A program made the translations under genes and the position numbers. Positions 54,785-63,240 of a DNA stretch of 64,000 bases are shown piece by piece; within the stretch, counting starts at the first letter, position 1, and every line of letters begins with the position of its first letter. The notes below the pieces were generated by a model. It made no database searches and was not told the DNA's origin. It saw nothing but the letters and a program-made list of their open reading frames with translations. Source of the stretch: Nostoc sp. NMS2 (GTDB lineage Bacteria > Cyanobacteriota > Cyanobacteriia > Cyanobacteriales > Nostocaceae); contig NZ_JABXKH010000144.1 of NCBI RefSeq assembly GCF_017115105.1, positions 1-64,000 on the forward strand, in the 5' to 3' direction.

Positions 54785-55173
54785 TTATTGCTGTCGGCAC
54801 ATTTATTCTCTTAATGACTGGTTTATTACTTGGCTATGTTCTCTCGCAGTTAGTTCTAGGATTTCTAGCATTTAACCTACTAACTTTTTTCGGAACACTT
54901 AGCCTAATTTTAATTTTTGGTACACTTTATTACGTTTTATTTTGGCAGTTGCGAAGAGATCAGTCCCGACCATCAACTATAAATCAAGGAAGATCAAACC
55001 AGGTAGACGATGATGTATCTGATAGCTATCTCAAAAACAGGCTGATCGCTAAGTTATCTGGTGACACTGCCGCAGCCGAACGGTTAGTTGAACAGGCAAA
55101 AGAAACTTATCCTGGGATGCCGGAAAATTGGTATTGCGAGAGAGTGCTTGATGATTTAGAGCGCGGTCAATAG
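54769..55173 (+). CDS. Two-helix membrane protein of unknown function
   Basis: This 134-residue protein has two hydrophobic helices (VIAVGTFILLMTGLLLGYVL and FGTLSLILIFGTLYYVLFW) and a soluble C-terminal tail. The tail holds a helical domain ending KETYPGMPENWYCERVLDDL. I do not recognise the family; similar proteins are common in cyanobacteria. It overlaps the permease gene and is probably cotranscribed with it. Confidence 0.75.
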   Translation: MGNQVVIAVGTFILLMTGLLLGYVLSQLVLGFLAFNLLTFFGTLSLILIFGTLYYVLFWQLRRDQSRPSTINQGRSNQVDDDVSDSYLKNRLIAKLSGDTAAAERLVEQAKETYPGMPENWYCERVLDDLERGQ

Positions 55174-55179
55174 AATGCG

Positions 55180-55345
55180 GAAGCGGGGAGCAGGGAGTGA
55201 GGAGATGAGGGGGATGAGGGAGAGGCAGAGGGGCAGGGGGAAGGGTGCAGAGGAGAAAGATGTAACTTTGTATTCTCTCCCTTGCCCCCTGCTCCATGCC
55301 CAATTCCCAATACTTCGACTTCGCTCAGTACAAGTGCCCAATTCC
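55180..55345. repeat. Purine/pyrimidine-arm interspersed repeat with a CTTCGACTTCGCTCAG unit
   Basis: AAGCGGGGAGCAGGGAGTGA opens, GTAACTTTGTATTCTCTCCC lies in the middle, and TGCTCCATGCCCAATTCCCA closes; CTTCGACTTCGCTCAGTACA follows. Same family as the other units, with a variant core. Confidence 0.75.
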
Positions 55346-55433
55346 CATGTACAGAAAATTGCTAAAATAAGGGATACTTCACAAATCTTCAGCTAGGTTC
55401 TCATAAAAGTTCCTAGCTTCTTGCAATTAAAAT

Positions 55434-55625
55434 ATGGCTATTTTTCGTCAATACATCGCCCCACTGCTTGCAATATTAGTATTTGTCTTTGCCCTAGTCG
55501 CAGTCAGCGCCCGCATATTTTTACCCTCTGATATGGCAGCACCTGCACCAATTGAAGAGGTGGGGGTAAGTTCTCAACCCACTCCTGCTAATTTGCCACC
55601 AGGAGTACAAAACTTAGCTAGTTAA
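55434..55625 (+). CDS. Small single-pass membrane protein
   Basis: This 63-residue protein has one membrane helix near the N-terminus (YIAPLLAILVFVFALVAVSA) and a Pro-rich tail (PTPANLPPGVQNLAS). Helix orientation puts the tail probably outside. No family is recognised. The GNAT gene starts 17 bases after its stop, so they may be cotranscribed. Confidence 0.68.
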   Translation: MAIFRQYIAPLLAILVFVFALVAVSARIFLPSDMAAPAPIEEVGVSSQPTPANLPPGVQNLAS

Positions 55626-55642
55626 CTCAATAAACATCAGAA

Positions 55643-56221
55643 GTGTCTGAGCAACTACTACCGGGGTATATGATTCGCCGTGGTTCCACATTGGATCGGG
55701 CGCTACTGCTTAAATTCATGCACCGAACTTATCAGGATCTCTTTCCCAATGAGGATTTTTCTCACCTAGAGCAAACAGTTAAGCAATACTTTTCTAGCGA
55801 TACGCCTTTGTGGTGGGTAGAAGAAGAAAAGGAGCAGGGAGCAGCGAGCAGAGGAGAAAGAAGTAATCTTAATTCTCCCCCTTGCCCCCTGCCCCCTGCC
55901 CCTCTGCCCCCTGCCCCTCTGCCTCTTATGCCCCATGCCCAATGCCCGATCGCCTGCCTCTGGGTGGGCAATGCCATAGATCAAGTACATGGGAACCGTC
56001 ATGCTCATATTTTTATCCTCTACGTTGTACCAGAACATCGGCGACGGGGTATTGGTACAGCCTTGATGCGATATGTGGAAAATTGGGCTATTCAAAGAGG
56101 CGATCGCCAAATCGGATTACAAGTGTTTCAATCAAATAAACCCGCATTAAATCTTTACAATCAGTTAGGTTATCAAACCCAATCCCTGTGGATGGTAAAA
56201 TTCCTGAGTGCAGAAAAATAA
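55643..56221 (+). CDS. GNAT acetyltransferase interrupted in frame by an interspersed repeat
   Basis: The protein starts at GTG 55643 and has 192 residues. The acetyl-CoA motif is VVPEHRRRGIGTALMRYVEN near residues 128-147, with the C-terminal LQVFQSNKPALNLYNQLGYQ. Residues 61-103 (EEKEQGAASRGERSNLNSPP, then Pro/Leu-rich CPLPPAPLPP) are the translation of the repeat at 55823-55951, between beta strands WWVE and ACLWVGN. The reading frame is kept, so a longer, possibly working enzyme may be made. The substrate is unknown. Confidence 0.82.
   Translation: MSEQLLPGYMIRRGSTLDRALLLKFMHRTYQDLFPNEDFSHLEQTVKQYFSSDTPLWWVEEEKEQGAASRGERSNLNSPPCPLPPAPLPPAPLPLMPHAQCPIACLWVGNAIDQVHGNRHAHIFILYVVPEHRRRGIGTALMRYVENWAIQRGDRQIGLQVFQSNKPALNLYNQLGYQTQSLWMVKFLSAEK
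55823..55951. repeat. Interspersed repeat inside the GNAT gene
   Basis: AGGAGCAGGGAGCAGCGAGC, AAGTAATCTTAATTCTCCCC and TGCCCCTCTGCC repeats ending in ATGCCCCATGCCCAATGCCC make it a copy of the family otherwise found between genes. Its length of 129 bases is a multiple of three. Confidence 0.8.
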
Positions 56222-56362
56222 ACTAGAGGATAGCCGTAACATACTTTAGCGTCTGAGTTATAGCGGTTCTCGTTTGGATAAAATTCAACGAGGGGAGGGA
56301 AAGTGTATAATTACGCAACTAATACTTATAAAGTTTTGACTTATTGGCGCAGGGGATTATGT

Positions 56363-56386
56363 GTTAATCCCAAAAAGGGATTGAAA
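56363..56386. repeat. Single CRISPR-like repeat, inverted relative of the one at 53080
   Basis: Read on the minus strand it is TTTCAATCCCTTTTTGGGAT then TAAC. It shares TTTCAATCCC and GGGATTAAC with 53080-53105 and differs in the loop. It lies directly before the HEAT protein start and may overlap its leader. Confidence 0.45.
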
Positions 56387-56393
56387 TGAAATT

Positions 56394-57158
56394 ATGTATG
56401 ACGAAGACGATCTAAGCCTACTCGATGTCGATATTGAGGAGGAGCTAGAAAGCCCCCTAGATAAAATAGAGCCGCTAACTGCCGATTCAGTTGTGGCGAA
56501 GCCCGATCCTGAAGTGATGCTAGCCCTGCTGGAAAATCCCCAGCCCCAGCAAAGAATGTTAGCGGCGCGTGCTTTTTGTGATATTGAAGATGCGCGCGCT
56601 ACCACCCATCTGATTCGCCTATTAACTGATATTTGTCCCTTAGTCAGGGTGAGCGCATCTTATGCCCTGGGACGCAATCCCAGTTCAGAAGCAGTGACTC
56701 CATTAATTGCTCAACTAAATAGTGATTGGAATGGCTACGTGCGTAAAGGCGTTGTTTGGGCTTTAGGAAACTGTCGCGATCGCCGTTCTTTACCGCCCCT
56801 AGCAAATGCCTTAAGAACTGACATTTCCGCAGTGCGTTTGTGGGCTGCTAGCGCCTTAGCACAGATGGCAGAAGTGGGTTATGAAGCAGTTATAGGGGCA
56901 ATACCACCATTAATTGAAGCCTTAGTCAAAGATCCCGTGGCAGCAGTGCGAAGTAACAGTGCTTGGGCAATTGGTCAACTGTGCCGCGAACTACCTTCTA
57001 ATGTAGTTTACGCCACAGCGATCGATGCTCTAATTCAAGCCTTTGCCGAAGACCAAGATTTAGGAGTCCGGGAAGACGCGAAAGCTTCACTGTTAGGAGT
57101 GGGCGATCCCCGTGGCCTACAGCTAATTGAAACCCTGGAACAAGAAGGGTGGTTTTGA
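56394..57158 (+). CDS. HEAT-repeat protein
   Basis: This 254-residue protein begins with an acidic tail (DEDDLSLLDVDIEEELESPL) and then has about six HEAT-like repeats of some 30 residues. Examples are LVRVSASYALGRNPSSEAVT, YVRKGVVWALGNCRDRRSLP and AVRSNSAWAIGQLCRELPSN. These resemble PBS-lyase HEAT repeats, found in phycobilin lyases and many scaffold proteins. No lyase-specific features can be named, so a scaffold role is the safer reading. It stands alone. Confidence 0.85.
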   Translation: MYDEDDLSLLDVDIEEELESPLDKIEPLTADSVVAKPDPEVMLALLENPQPQQRMLAARAFCDIEDARATTHLIRLLTDICPLVRVSASYALGRNPSSEAVTPLIAQLNSDWNGYVRKGVVWALGNCRDRRSLPPLANALRTDISAVRLWAASALAQMAEVGYEAVIGAIPPLIEALVKDPVAAVRSNSAWAIGQLCRELPSNVVYATAIDALIQAFAEDQDLGVREDAKASLLGVGDPRGLQLIETLEQEGWF

Positions 57159-57162
57159 TTTG

Positions 57163-57233
57163 GACAATTCAATTTTGGATTTTAGATTTTGGATTTTAGA
57201 TTGAAATTTAATCCAAAATCCAAAATCTAAAAT
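57163..57233. repeat. TTTTGGA / AAAATCC heptamer inverted array
   Basis: ATTTTGGATTTTAGATTTTG is followed by AATCCAAAATCCAAAATCTA, so the array faces its own complement and can form a hairpin between the convergent HEAT and cupin genes. Confidence 0.75.
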
Positions 57234-57255
57234 TCTTGCTCCCTCACCTCCGTCC

Positions 57256-57663
57256 CTACTGACCCTCACCTACAGCTTTGACCAAATTTAAGTCGTAAGG
57301 GCGCTCAGTATCATCTTCGCCCAAATACTCACCATTTTGAATTTCTAGAATAACTAGCGGGATATGTCCAGGATTTTCTACCTTATGTAGGGTTGCTGCG
57401 GGAACATAAGTTGACTCATTTTTATTCAGTAATATTTCCGTATCACCACAAGTCACCTTGGCTACACCAGAGACTACAACCCAATGCTCATTACGGTGAT
57501 AATGGATTTGTGGTTTAATGCCATGTCTGGGCTTGATTTCAACACGGCTGATTCTATAAGTTTCTCCCTCCTCGATTACCTCCACCTCACCCCAGTATCG
57601 TGTGCCTGAATGTGGAGGTAATTCGTTGATATTTGACTGAGTATTATTTTCATTGGGAGTCAT
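57256..57663 (-). CDS. Cupin, mannose-6-phosphate isomerase type II-like
   Basis: This is a cupin-fold protein of 135 residues from ATG 57663, similar to the C-terminal isomerase domain of bifunctional mannose-1-phosphate guanylyltransferases. Metal-binding motifs are HYHRNEHWVVVSGVAKVTCG near residues 62-80 and PAATLHKVENPG near 100-110. RYWGEVEVIEEGETYRISRV is typical too. It would convert fructose 6-phosphate to mannose 6-phosphate. The frame stays open upstream into the TnpB element, but that is not coding for this protein. Confidence 0.85.
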   Translation of the reverse strand: MTPNENNTQSNINELPPHSGTRYWGEVEVIEEGETYRISRVEIKPRHGIKPQIHYHRNEHWVVVSGVAKVTCGDTEILLNKNESTYVPAATLHKVENPGHIPLVILEIQNGEYLGEDDTERPYDLNLVKAVGEGQ

Positions 57664-57751
57664 AATCAATTTCTCAACCAGATAAGTATTAGCATTTTTC
57701 TGTAATTTACCTTGACATACTCCCCGCCCTACAAGAGCAGGGATTCTGGAG

Positions 57752-58876
57752 TCAGACAGCAATTGCAGTCTCGGACTGTCTGACATCGCCTAATCCAACA
57801 GTCGATGCCCCGACTGCACAAATTACCTGAGATGCGTTCTCATCCCTTCCGTTTACTGACTGGCAAGACGGACAACGCCACTCTCTAACAGACAAATCTA
57901 AACTGTCTAAAACGTGTCCACAATTAGAACAAGTCTTGCTGCTGGGATACCAGCGATCAATAAATACAACAAGTTTGTTTTTCTTTTTGGCAACCCATTC
58001 TAATATTTGCAGAAATTCACCAAAAGCTAAGTCTGATATCTTGCGCCCCCAAAGGCGTTGCATCCCCTTGAGGTTTAAAGTTTCAAAACATAGCACATCA
58101 AACCTATCAGTTAATTCATGGGCTAACTTCCAGAACCGGTCACGTCTTCTGTTGGAAATGTCTTCGTACTTGCGTACCAAATTCTTTCTTGCCCGTTCTC
58201 GATTGGATGAACCCTTTAACTTTTTGGAATGATGTCTGCTGGCAATCTTTACGGCGTTTAGTGACTGCTTAAAAAACTGGGGAGACTCAATCTTAGTGCC
58301 GACGGAACTTGTGAGAAATGTTTTCAAACCAAAGTCAAAGCCAGCGATTTTACCTGTCTTAACTTCAAATTCTGGTTCAGCACAATTATCAACAACCACA
58401 ACCATGAACAATTCACCTAATGGTGTACGTTTTATAGTTAGCGTTTTGACAGTACCCTCAATTTCTCTAGACTTCCAAAATTGATAAACTCGATTACAGA
58501 TATTGATTCGATTACCACCCAAAAACTTATAACCAGCTTGCTTTAGGGTGAATGACTTGTACCTTCTGACCTTCTTAAATCCTGGTGGTCTAACTCCCTT
58601 TTTGTTGTGTTTAAAAAATAGTTGGTAGGCTTTCTCAATGCGCTGACAAATATCTTGTACCGCTTGAGAGCCTACTGATTGCCAGAAAGGGTTACGTTTT
58701 CGACATGAAGCAATGTGAGCCTGAAGCTTGGCAGAATTCAAGTGTTTACCCCACATCCGATAATATCTTTTGTGGAGAGCAATACAATGGTTATAAATTA
58801 CCCCAGCAGCATTGATTGACCGCTTGAGAAATCTATTTCGCTTGTGTTGGTACAACTTGAATTTTAGAGTTTTCAT
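57752..58876 (-). CDS. tnpB: TnpB RNA-guided nuclease
   Basis: From ATG 58876 this is 374 residues. Catalytic RuvC motifs are visible: Asp in AGFDFGLKTFL near 184, Glu in LCFETLNLKGM near 266 and Asp in NGRDENASQV near 343. The zinc ribbon TCSNCGHVLDSLDLSVREWR then CPSC precedes the last. All three acidic residues are kept, so it should be active with an omega RNA made from the element's end. The N-terminus LKFKLYQHKRNRFLKRSINA is standard. Confidence 0.92.
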   Translation of the reverse strand: MKTLKFKLYQHKRNRFLKRSINAAGVIYNHCIALHKRYYRMWGKHLNSAKLQAHIASCRKRNPFWQSVGSQAVQDICQRIEKAYQLFFKHNKKGVRPPGFKKVRRYKSFTLKQAGYKFLGGNRINICNRVYQFWKSREIEGTVKTLTIKRTPLGELFMVVVVDNCAEPEFEVKTGKIAGFDFGLKTFLTSSVGTKIESPQFFKQSLNAVKIASRHHSKKLKGSSNRERARKNLVRKYEDISNRRRDRFWKLAHELTDRFDVLCFETLNLKGMQRLWGRKISDLAFGEFLQILEWVAKKKNKLVVFIDRWYPSSKTCSNCGHVLDSLDLSVREWRCPSCQSVNGRDENASQVICAVGASTVGLGDVRQSETAIAV

Positions 58877-58910
58877 GCTAATATTGTACAGCATATAGCC
58901 GGAACAATCA

Positions 58911-59051
58911 ATGAAAAAGCGATTAGACTTTAGGATCGAAGAATTTGAGTTTCAGATTCTTGAAGAATATTGCGAATTAGTGGGGCGAACAAAAACCGAT
59001 GTTCTTAGAGAATTGATTAGAAGTCTGAAGATGAAGAAAAAGCCGTCGTAG
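58911..59051 (+). CDS. 46-residue ribbon-helix-helix-like protein beside tnpB
   Basis: The frame from ATG 58911 reads MKKRLDFRIEEFEFQILEEY, then CELVGRTKTDVLRELIRSLK and a basic end. A short strand, a helix, a GRTKTDVL turn and a second helix are the plan of CopG/MetJ-type DNA-binding proteins. It is divergent from tnpB with 34 bases between starts, so it could control tnpB. Its stop lies inside the end hairpin of the element, so it is part of the mobile unit. Confidence 0.68.
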   Translation: MKKRLDFRIEEFEFQILEEYCELVGRTKTDVLRELIRSLKMKKKPS

Positions 59052-59190
59052 AACGACGGGGCTTTAAACCCATTAATTCCGGTAAACAAGATAAACCTGG
59101 ATACAAAGATGCAATCACAACATATTTCTTGATGACAACTGCTCTAACTTTACGCCAGGTAAAAGATCCTATCCGTGAATTTTGAATTGC

Positions 59191-60549
59191 TTAACCCCCC
59201 GTATACTGAATCCGATAAATCCGATTATTGGCTTCTTCTGTCAGTAGCAGACTACCATCTGGCAACACAAGTAAACCTACAGGTCGCCCCCAAGTGGTTG
59301 GTACAGAAGGATTTAGCAAAAATCCTGTGAGAAAATCTTCGTAATAGCCAAGCGATCGCCCCTTAGCATCGAAGGGAACAAATACAATTTTATAACCAGT
59401 GCCGCGATCGCGATTCCAAGAACCACGAAAAGCAGCAAAAGCTCCATTCCGGTATTTTTCTGGAAACGTCTTACCATCATAAAACTGCAAACCCAATGCT
59501 GCTGAATGCGCTTGGAACAGCACATCTGGCGTTTGGGTACGGGCTGCTAATTCGGGGCGTTTACTTTTGCCATCCGTTTTTTGACGAGGATCGAGGTTGT
59601 TTGGTGTCAGATAGGCATAAGGCCAGCCGTAAAATACCCCCTGTTTAACCCGTGTCAGATAGTCTGGAACCAAGTCATCACCAATTCCATCGCGTTCGTT
59701 AATGGTGGCGTAAAGTTCCTTAGTTACAGGATGAAAATCTAAACCAACAGGGTTACGCAAGCCAGAAGCGAAAGTCTGCTGCTGGGAACCATCTAAATTC
59801 ATTACCTGTATCGAAGCCCGTGGTAAGGGTTCTTCATCCACATTGGTTCCTGAACCAACAGAAACATATAATTTATTGCGATCGGGTGAGACAACAACAT
59901 TGCGCGTCCAATGGTTGTTATAACCTTGAGAAGGCAAGTCAGCGATTTTTTCCCCTTTACCTGTAATCTTGTTTTGACCTTGAGTATAGGGAAAACGCAC
60001 CACAGCATCTGTATTCCCCAGAAAAAAGGAATTATCTGCAAAAGCCATACCAAAGGGTCTATTGAGTCCGTTGTCTCCACTAGCAAAGGTTTCTCGAACA
60101 TCGGCTACGCCGTCAGCGTTGCTATCACGTAACAAACGAATGCGGTTTTGCCCAGTTTCAGTCACCAGGACATCACCACTGGGAGTTAAAGCTAGCCAGC
60201 GTGGGGCATCTAAACCATCGGCAAAGACATTAACTGTAAAGCCTGCTGGTACGCGCAGCACCGGATTTTGCGGAATGGGCACAACTTCAGGCCGCTTGGA
60301 AGCACTTTCTGTTGCGAAGGGTGCTGGTAAATTTTTCAGATTGATACGGATAGGTGTGGGTGAAAGTGCTTCAGTTGGGACAATATTTTTTGGCTGTGTA
60401 GGATTTTGTGTCAGTTGGGCAGAAGCTACAGATAGTTGTGGTGTGGGATTATCTGACGAAGCGCGAGTCTGGTTACACGCTGCTGCCAAAGTCAGTAAAA
60501 AAGCTGGTAGCAAGAAACGCGCAAAAACTTTCATGACGGTAGACACCAT
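59191..60549 (-). CDS. PQQ-dependent sugar/sorbosone dehydrogenase-like lipoprotein
   Basis: This 452-residue protein is a six-bladed beta propeller of the glucose/sorbosone dehydrogenase family. The N-terminus is a lipoprotein signal with lipobox LTLAAAC, so Cys near residue 25 is lipidated. NRIRLLRDSNADGVADVRET, GNDPY-like blades, LRNPVGLDFHPVTKELYATI and DLVPDYLTRVKQGVFYGWPY match the family. The substrate is unknown and PQQ use is not certain in cyanobacteria. A start at MKVFARF (60534) is equally possible. Confidence 0.85.
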   Translation of the reverse strand: MVSTVMKVFARFLLPAFLLTLAAACNQTRASSDNPTPQLSVASAQLTQNPTQPKNIVPTEALSPTPIRINLKNLPAPFATESASKRPEVVPIPQNPVLRVPAGFTVNVFADGLDAPRWLALTPSGDVLVTETGQNRIRLLRDSNADGVADVRETFASGDNGLNRPFGMAFADNSFFLGNTDAVVRFPYTQGQNKITGKGEKIADLPSQGYNNHWTRNVVVSPDRNKLYVSVGSGTNVDEEPLPRASIQVMNLDGSQQQTFASGLRNPVGLDFHPVTKELYATINERDGIGDDLVPDYLTRVKQGVFYGWPYAYLTPNNLDPRQKTDGKSKRPELAARTQTPDVLFQAHSAALGLQFYDGKTFPEKYRNGAFAAFRGSWNRDRGTGYKIVFVPFDAKGRSLGYYEDFLTGFLLNPSVPTTWGRPVGLLVLPDGSLLLTEEANNRIYRIQYTGG

Positions 60550-60942
60550 GACACAATTTTCTTACTTTAGACTTGAGACTTAATAATTGTCGCCAGTCTA
60601 AAGTCCGATTTTGCTTACTTATTCACCCCATTAAGGTACTGGGAGATGAGGGAGCAGGGGAGCAGGGGGACAAGGGGGACAAGGGGGAGTTATTGAACAA
60701 GTCTCTCCCTTGTCTCCCCCCTCTTCCTTGTCTCCCTTGTCTCTTCTTCATGGGGAGCATCCCAATTTTGCCAAAAGACACAGGACTGGGGCAAAAAACC
60801 TGTACAAACCTCTTCCCTTTGCGTTCTTGGCGTCCTTGGCGGTTCGTCATTTCATTCTCGGTCTAAGTCCAAACACCGTATAATAATAAACTTGCACATT
60901 TGGGATGCTCCCTCTTCATGCCCCATTCCCAATGCCCAATAT
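60550..60942. repeat. Gap with interspersed repeats
   Basis: At about 60648-60770 is a copy of the purine/pyrimidine-arm family (GGGAGCAGGGGAGCAGGGGG, core GTTATTGAACAAGTCTCTCC). A CTTTGCGTTCTTGGCGTCCT unit follows, and CATGCCCCATTCCCAATGCCC near 60918-60940 is part of another copy. No gene is supported. Confidence 0.72.
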
Positions 60943-62154
60943 TCATATATATAAGCATTTGTTAGTCAATAAAAAATTTTCAAATTCTGCTGCTGGTAAT
61001 GGACGACTAAATAGAAAACCTTGCATAGAATTACAGTTGTGTTGGCGCAAAAAAGCAAGTTCTGCTTCCGTCTCCACACCTTCAGCAATTACATTTAAAT
61101 TAAGATTGTGAGCCATTTGAATTAATGCTTTAGTAATGGCTGATTTCTGTGGATCGTTAGCAACGTTATGGATAAAATAACGGTCTATTTTTAATGTATT
61201 AATTGGTAAGTTTTTCAGATAAATTAGAGAAGAGTAGCCTGTACCAAAATCATCGAGCGCAATTTTTATACCCAAGGATTGCAATTTGCTCATAGTAGCG
61301 ATCGCACTACTTACATCTTGCATAATCATACTTTCAGTTAGTTCTAGCTCTAAGTCATTTGGTTGCAAATTATTAATAGCTATAAAATTGACTATTTTAT
61401 TAATAAAATCTGGTTGGTTAAATTCAATTACTGACAGATTCACGGCCACAATCAAGGAATTAATACCGGCATCATGCCAGATTTTTATTTGTTTGCATAC
61501 ACTTTTTAATACCCATTTACCGATTGGAACAATTAAACCCGTAGACTCTGCTAACGGAATAAATTCTGTTGGGTAAACTATCCCCAATTCTGGACTTTGC
61601 CAGCGCAATAAACTTTCAGCAGCTACTATTTTTCCAGAAGCGATATCTACTATTGGTTGATAATAAATTTCAAATTCTTGAAATTTATGTTGTTTGATAG
61701 TTCGGTGTAAGCTAATTTCTAACAACTGCATTTTTGGAGATAAGTTGTTAATTGTAGTCCGAGGAGATAAATACCTTTTTAAAGTAGCGTGCTTTTCCAA
61801 CCGATTTATGATTGCACTTAATAACTCAGCCCGACTAAATGGCTTAGTTATATAGTCATCGGCCCCCATATCCATCCCTTGACGGAAGTCAGATTTGGCA
61901 GATTTGGCAGTGAGAAAAATGAAGGGAATTGTTGCCGTTGATGGCTCTTGGCGTAACACTGTTAGAACGCCATAACCATCAATTTCTGGCATCATCATAT
62001 CACAGAGAATTAAGTCAGGAACTTCACAGATAGCCAAATGCACACCGATTCTACCATTGGCGGCAGCAATAGTTTCAAAATCCTCAGCTTCTAGCAAATC
62101 TAAAATGTTTTCACGGACTGCTTCTTCATCTTCTATTATTAAAATTTTGGGCAT
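60943..62154 (-). CDS. Response regulator with EAL phosphodiesterase domain
   Basis: This 403-residue protein is a REC domain followed by an EAL domain. The receiver has IIEDEEAVRENI, Asp in LILCDMMMPEIDGY near 52 and Lys in TKPFSRAELL near 104. The EAL domain reads AAESLLRWQSPELG (ESL variant), ELELTESMIMQD, LDDFGTGYSSLIYLKNLPI, LKIDRYFI and IAEGVETEAEL. Metal-binding residues are therefore kept and c-di-GMP hydrolysis is likely. It follows a broken histidine kinase gene by three bases, its probable former partner. Confidence 0.92.
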   Translation of the reverse strand: MPKILIIEDEEAVRENILDLLEAEDFETIAAANGRIGVHLAICEVPDLILCDMMMPEIDGYGVLTVLRQEPSTATIPFIFLTAKSAKSDFRQGMDMGADDYITKPFSRAELLSAIINRLEKHATLKRYLSPRTTINNLSPKMQLLEISLHRTIKQHKFQEFEIYYQPIVDIASGKIVAAESLLRWQSPELGIVYPTEFIPLAESTGLIVPIGKWVLKSVCKQIKIWHDAGINSLIVAVNLSVIEFNQPDFINKIVNFIAINNLQPNDLELELTESMIMQDVSSAIATMSKLQSLGIKIALDDFGTGYSSLIYLKNLPINTLKIDRYFIHNVANDPQKSAITKALIQMAHNLNLNVIAEGVETEAELAFLRQHNCNSMQGFLFSRPLPAAEFENFLLTNKCLYI

Positions 62155-62157
62155 AAT

Positions 62158-62760
62158 TTACCTCAATTTATTTTTATTATTTAATGACAGAATGACGGTA
62201 GACTTTGTACCAAACCCCGGTGTAATTATGACAAATATTTTATGTTCGTAGATATCTATACACTTTTTTACAATTGCCATTTCTAATCGAGTGCCTAGCT
62301 TATAATAGACATTACTGACGCGATCGCAGGATTCCAATACCGAATAGAAATGGCTAGTCCCAAAGTCAGGATATTCAACTGCTTCCCGCGCTTGATAACC
62401 CGTGATAGCGAAAACATTTTCGTTCATAAATGTACTACCAAAATCTTCCAAACTCTTGCAGGTGTAAATTACTGCTGGGCTGGAGAAGAATAAATATTGC
62501 AGATGTTGAAGACTTTCAAGTAGCGTCCACCATATTTTCCAATATGAACGCCCAACTACATCTTGTAGTTGTAGTCTGCTAAAGTTGAGTGCTGTTTGGT
62601 TCGCTTCTAGCACGATGCCTTCTGTTATTAGCAATCCGATAAACTTTCACTCTCACGCAATGCTACTTCTGCTACACAAGAGGTACTATTCACAGAAACT
62701 CCAATGAGGTGAGTCGATTTGTCGTGTCTGTCAGTAATATAGCGTGTGCTAGTGACCATT
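62158..62760 (-). pseudogene. Remnant of a PAS-domain histidine kinase
   Basis: From about 62760 a frame reads RYITDRHDKSTHLIGVSVNS and VAEVALRESESLSDC, the end of a PAS/PAC domain, then stops. Another frame begins LITEGIVLEANQTALNFSRL, passes a PAS-like FMNENVFAITGYQAREAVEY and jumps to LGTRLEMAIVKKCIDIYEHK, then IITPGFGTKSTVILSLN. The last is the end of a HATPase domain. The H-box, N-box and most of the kinase core are missing. Large internal deletions and a frameshift explain it. It sits just before the REC-EAL gene. Confidence 0.78.
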
Positions 62761-63240
62761 TGTACTTGGGTAATTGTCTCTCAACGAGAATTTGATATCC
62801 TATCTCAAACAAACTAATACTGGTGTTCCCTCTAGTTTTATCTATCAAAAAATGGTTATCTAAAGCTGCTTATCTTAAGTATTCTCCAATATTTTGACCC
62901 TAAAGAACTAGTAATATTTGGGATATAAACACGACAAAAATTGTGTTAAGAATTACAAAGCAGCTTATATCCAGCTAAATTGGTTGGTGCAATTAAAGCT
63001 AACTGGCAATGGCTGTCATTTGTGCTTTGTCACTTGTACTGAGCGAACGCGAGTGCGTCTCTAAGAGTTGCCGAAGTATTAGTCATTAGTAAGAATTTTA
63101 AGCCTTTTACGTTTCGTAACATAATTTGGTTTATTTCTACCAACTTACTTAGTTGGGAATTGGGTATTAAGAAGGGACAACGCAGAGACTTATTCAATAA
63201 TTCCCCCTTGCCCCCTGCCCCCTACTCCCCTACCTCTTCA
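62761..63240. other. Intergenic region with repeats
   Basis: The first 250 bases show no supported frame, though part may be further wreckage of the kinase gene (YQILVERQLPKYK near 62790-62820 is coding-like). A GTCACTTGTACTGAGCG unit lies near 63029, related to 19532. At 63160-63240 there is a copy of the interspersed family (GAGACTTATTCAATAATTCC, then CCCCCTGCCCCC). Confidence 0.55.

Larger units (their letters stand above)
57715..59062 (-). mobile_element. IS605-family, TnpB-only element
   Basis: The right end has CTCCCCGCCCTACAAGAGCA with a GGGCG/CCC hairpin just past the tnpB stop. The left end has GCCGTCGTAGAACGACGGGGC, whose GTCGT/ACGAC stem is perfect. No TnpA is inside. It is inserted between the cupin gene and a short coding-like remnant (GYKDAITTYFLMTTALTLRQ near 59097-59156). 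Exact ends are not certain. Confidence 0.62.

Noticed and set aside
55762-56110. Minus-strand frames opposite the GNAT gene
   Set aside because: They are antisense to the repeat and the acetyltransferase motifs; rich in Gly/Arg from the repeat.
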